The translations under genes were made by a program, and so were the position numbers. From Mesorhizobium wenxiniae (GTDB lineage: Bacteria > Pseudomonadota > Alphaproteobacteria > Rhizobiales > Rhizobiaceae), in the NCBI RefSeq assembly GCF_002284535.1, contig NZ_NPKH01000020.1, positions 248,001 to 312,000 on the forward strand: DNA of 64,000 nucleotides, in the 5' to 3' direction. Under the pieces are notes generated by a model that saw only the letters and a list, made by a program, of their open reading frames with translations, did no database searches and was not told where the DNA came from. Positions 63,050 through 64,000 of this stretch are shown here, one piece after another. How positions within the stretch are numbered: position 1 is the stretch's first letter; each line of letters starts with the position of its first letter.

Positions 63050-63946
63050 TCATGCCGACTTGACGTATTTCCGCCAGCTGTGTTCAGGGCGGAACCCGAG
63101 CACATCCCGCGCCTTGCGGTTCGAAAGCAGCGTCTCGTATTCGCCGAGCTCAGCGTTGACCAGCACGCCGGGATAAAACCGCTTCAAGAGTTCAGCCGTC
63201 GGCAGATCGGACGAGGTGTCGTTATTGGCTGCGTTGAACACCTGATAGCCGAGCCCATCCTTTTCGATCGCGCGAAGCGTGATCTGGCCGAGGTCGCGCG
63301 CGTCGATATAGCTCCAGGCGATCCGCTTGCGGAAACCCGGATCCGCGAACCATTTCGGGAACAGCGAATATTCATGCGGCTCGATGACGTTGCCGATGCG
63401 CAAGGCGTAGATGTCGATGCCGCTGCGCAGCGCGAAGGCGCGCGCCGTCTTCTCGTTGACGATCTTGGACAGCGCGTAGCTGTCCATCGGGTCGACATCG
63501 TACTCCTCGTCGAGCGGGAAATGCGTCGGGTCGCGCGGCTCGTTGGCGAAGACCAGCCCATAGGTCGTCTCGCTGGAGGCGATCACCACCTTGCGGATGC
63601 CGAGCTTCACCGCCGCCTCGATTACATTATAGGTGCCGAGCGCATTGATACGGAACACCTCGTTATCGGGCGTGATCATGATGCGCGGGATCGCCGCGAA
63701 ATGCACCACGGCGTCGACCGGCTGCGCGCGCAGCGACGGGTCGAATTCATGCAGGCCCATATAGCTCGACAGCGCGTTGAACACCTGCCCGCTGTCGGTG
63801 ATGTCGGTGATCAGCGTGCGCACCTTGGGATTGTCGAGCGGCTTGGTATCGATGTTGAGCAGCTGGCACCCCTGCTCGACCAGATACTGCACGACGTGAC
63901 GCCCGGCCTTGCCGCTGCCGCCGGTGAACATGATCCGCTTCGTCAT
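63050..63946 (-). CDS. NAD(P)-dependent epimerase/dehydratase family protein (extended SDR)
   Basis: A 298-residue cytoplasmic enzyme from the ATG at 63946, with GGAG 6 nt ahead; a GTG at 63958 is less likely. The N-terminal TGGSGKAGRHV (about 8-18) is the glycine-rich NAD-binding motif, followed by HFAAIP and VIASSETTYG. The active-site YALSK pair carries the catalytic Tyr and Lys. It resembles uronate dehydrogenase and UDP-sugar epimerase-like enzymes, but the exact substrate is not clear. Its length fits. The FadR-type gene lies 102 bp downstream on the same strand. Confidence 0.88.
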   Translation of the reverse strand: MTKRIMFTGGSGKAGRHVVQYLVEQGCQLLNIDTKPLDNPKVRTLITDITDSGQVFNALSSYMGLHEFDPSLRAQPVDAVVHFAAIPRIMITPDNEVFRINALGTYNVIEAAVKLGIRKVVIASSETTYGLVFANEPRDPTHFPLDEEYDVDPMDSYALSKIVNEKTARAFALRSGIDIYALRIGNVIEPHEYSLFPKWFADPGFRKRIAWSYIDARDLGQITLRAIEKDGLGYQVFNAANNDTSSDLPTAELLKRFYPGVLVNAELGEYETLLSNRKARDVLGFRPEHSWRKYVKSA

Positions 63947-63978
63947 TTTGCTCTCCACATTCCCTGGAATTCATGTGT

Positions 63979-63991
63979 ATTGTCAGACAAT
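63979..63991. promoter_or_regulatory. Probable FadR/GntR-subfamily operator
   Basis: ATTGTCAGACAAT is a perfect 13-bp palindrome with a central unpaired base. It fits the FadR-subfamily consensus TNGTNNNACNA exactly (TTGTCAGACAA). It is 33 bp upstream of the epimerase ATG. Confidence 0.65.
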
Positions 63992-64000
63992 ATCGAACTC

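Overview
The window looks like chromosomal DNA of a soil or plant-associated alphaproteobacterium of the order Hyphomicrobiales, most likely Mesorhizobium or a close relative. The evidence is uniformly high GC, rhizobial gene content (several ABC uptake systems for nitrogen, sulfur and sugar compounds), and several families of short palindromic repeats in the gaps, including a RIME-like element. This placement is from general knowledge of such genomes; no search was run. I saw no rRNA, tRNA, CRISPR array, prophage, plasmid origin or complete insertion sequence.

Layout. (1) 1-372: a pair of inverted palindromic repeats. (2) 373-7655 and 10373-13053: a complete reductive pyrimidine degradation pathway in two minus-strand operons. 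PreT/PreA reduce uracil or thymine, dihydropyrimidinase opens the ring, an M20 hydrolase removes the carbamoyl group, and a class III aminotransferase takes the amino group from the beta-amino acid. A RutR-like TetR regulator sits beside the first operon, and both operons have a RutR-type palindrome upstream. A DUF559 nuclease gene sits between the aminotransferase and the hydrolase. It is enclosed by inverted palindromic repeats and by a 9-bp direct repeat. (3) 7825-9842: a DUF3592 protein and an Rrf2-AhpD-like-DoxX operon. (4) 13106-15956: mixed small genes, including a VOC protein, a frameshifted DoxX gene and a lower-GC hypothetical gene. (5) 15976-20083: an MttB-superfamily methyltransferase and a DMGDH-type FAD/GcvT oxidoreductase, suggesting demethylation of a methylated amine. 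(6) 20293-27237: a lytic transglycosylase-like lipoprotein and a Dpp/Opp-type ABC importer with a Tat-type signal on its binding protein.

(7) 27635-46260 is an envelope region. TamA and a 2638-residue TamB are divergent from a thioester alpha-2-macroglobulin, penicillin-binding protein 1C and a VanX-like D-Ala-D-Ala dipeptidase. TamB carries three copies of a module repeated at exactly 1866 bp. (8) 46504-52303: sulfate transport genes (sbp, cysT, cysW, cysA, second sbp) followed by an Rrf2 regulator. (9) 52342-59048: a sugar ABC importer with two permeases, a fused ATPase and a binding protein, plus gluconokinase and a LacI/GntR-type regulator with recognisable operators; the substrate is probably a sugar acid or sugar. 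(10) 59241-64000: a small membrane protein, an ArsR/SRPBCC pair, an MFS transporter, a DUF3175 protein, a FadR-type regulator and an NAD-dependent epimerase preceded by a perfect FadR-family operator.

The most unusual observation is the DUF559 cassette at 4903-5423. Removing it with one copy of the 9-bp repeat would restore an ordinary 32-nt operon gap. The nuclease gene sits where the spacer of a REPIN-like repeat pair would be, so it may be cargo of, or partner to, a palindromic repeat family.
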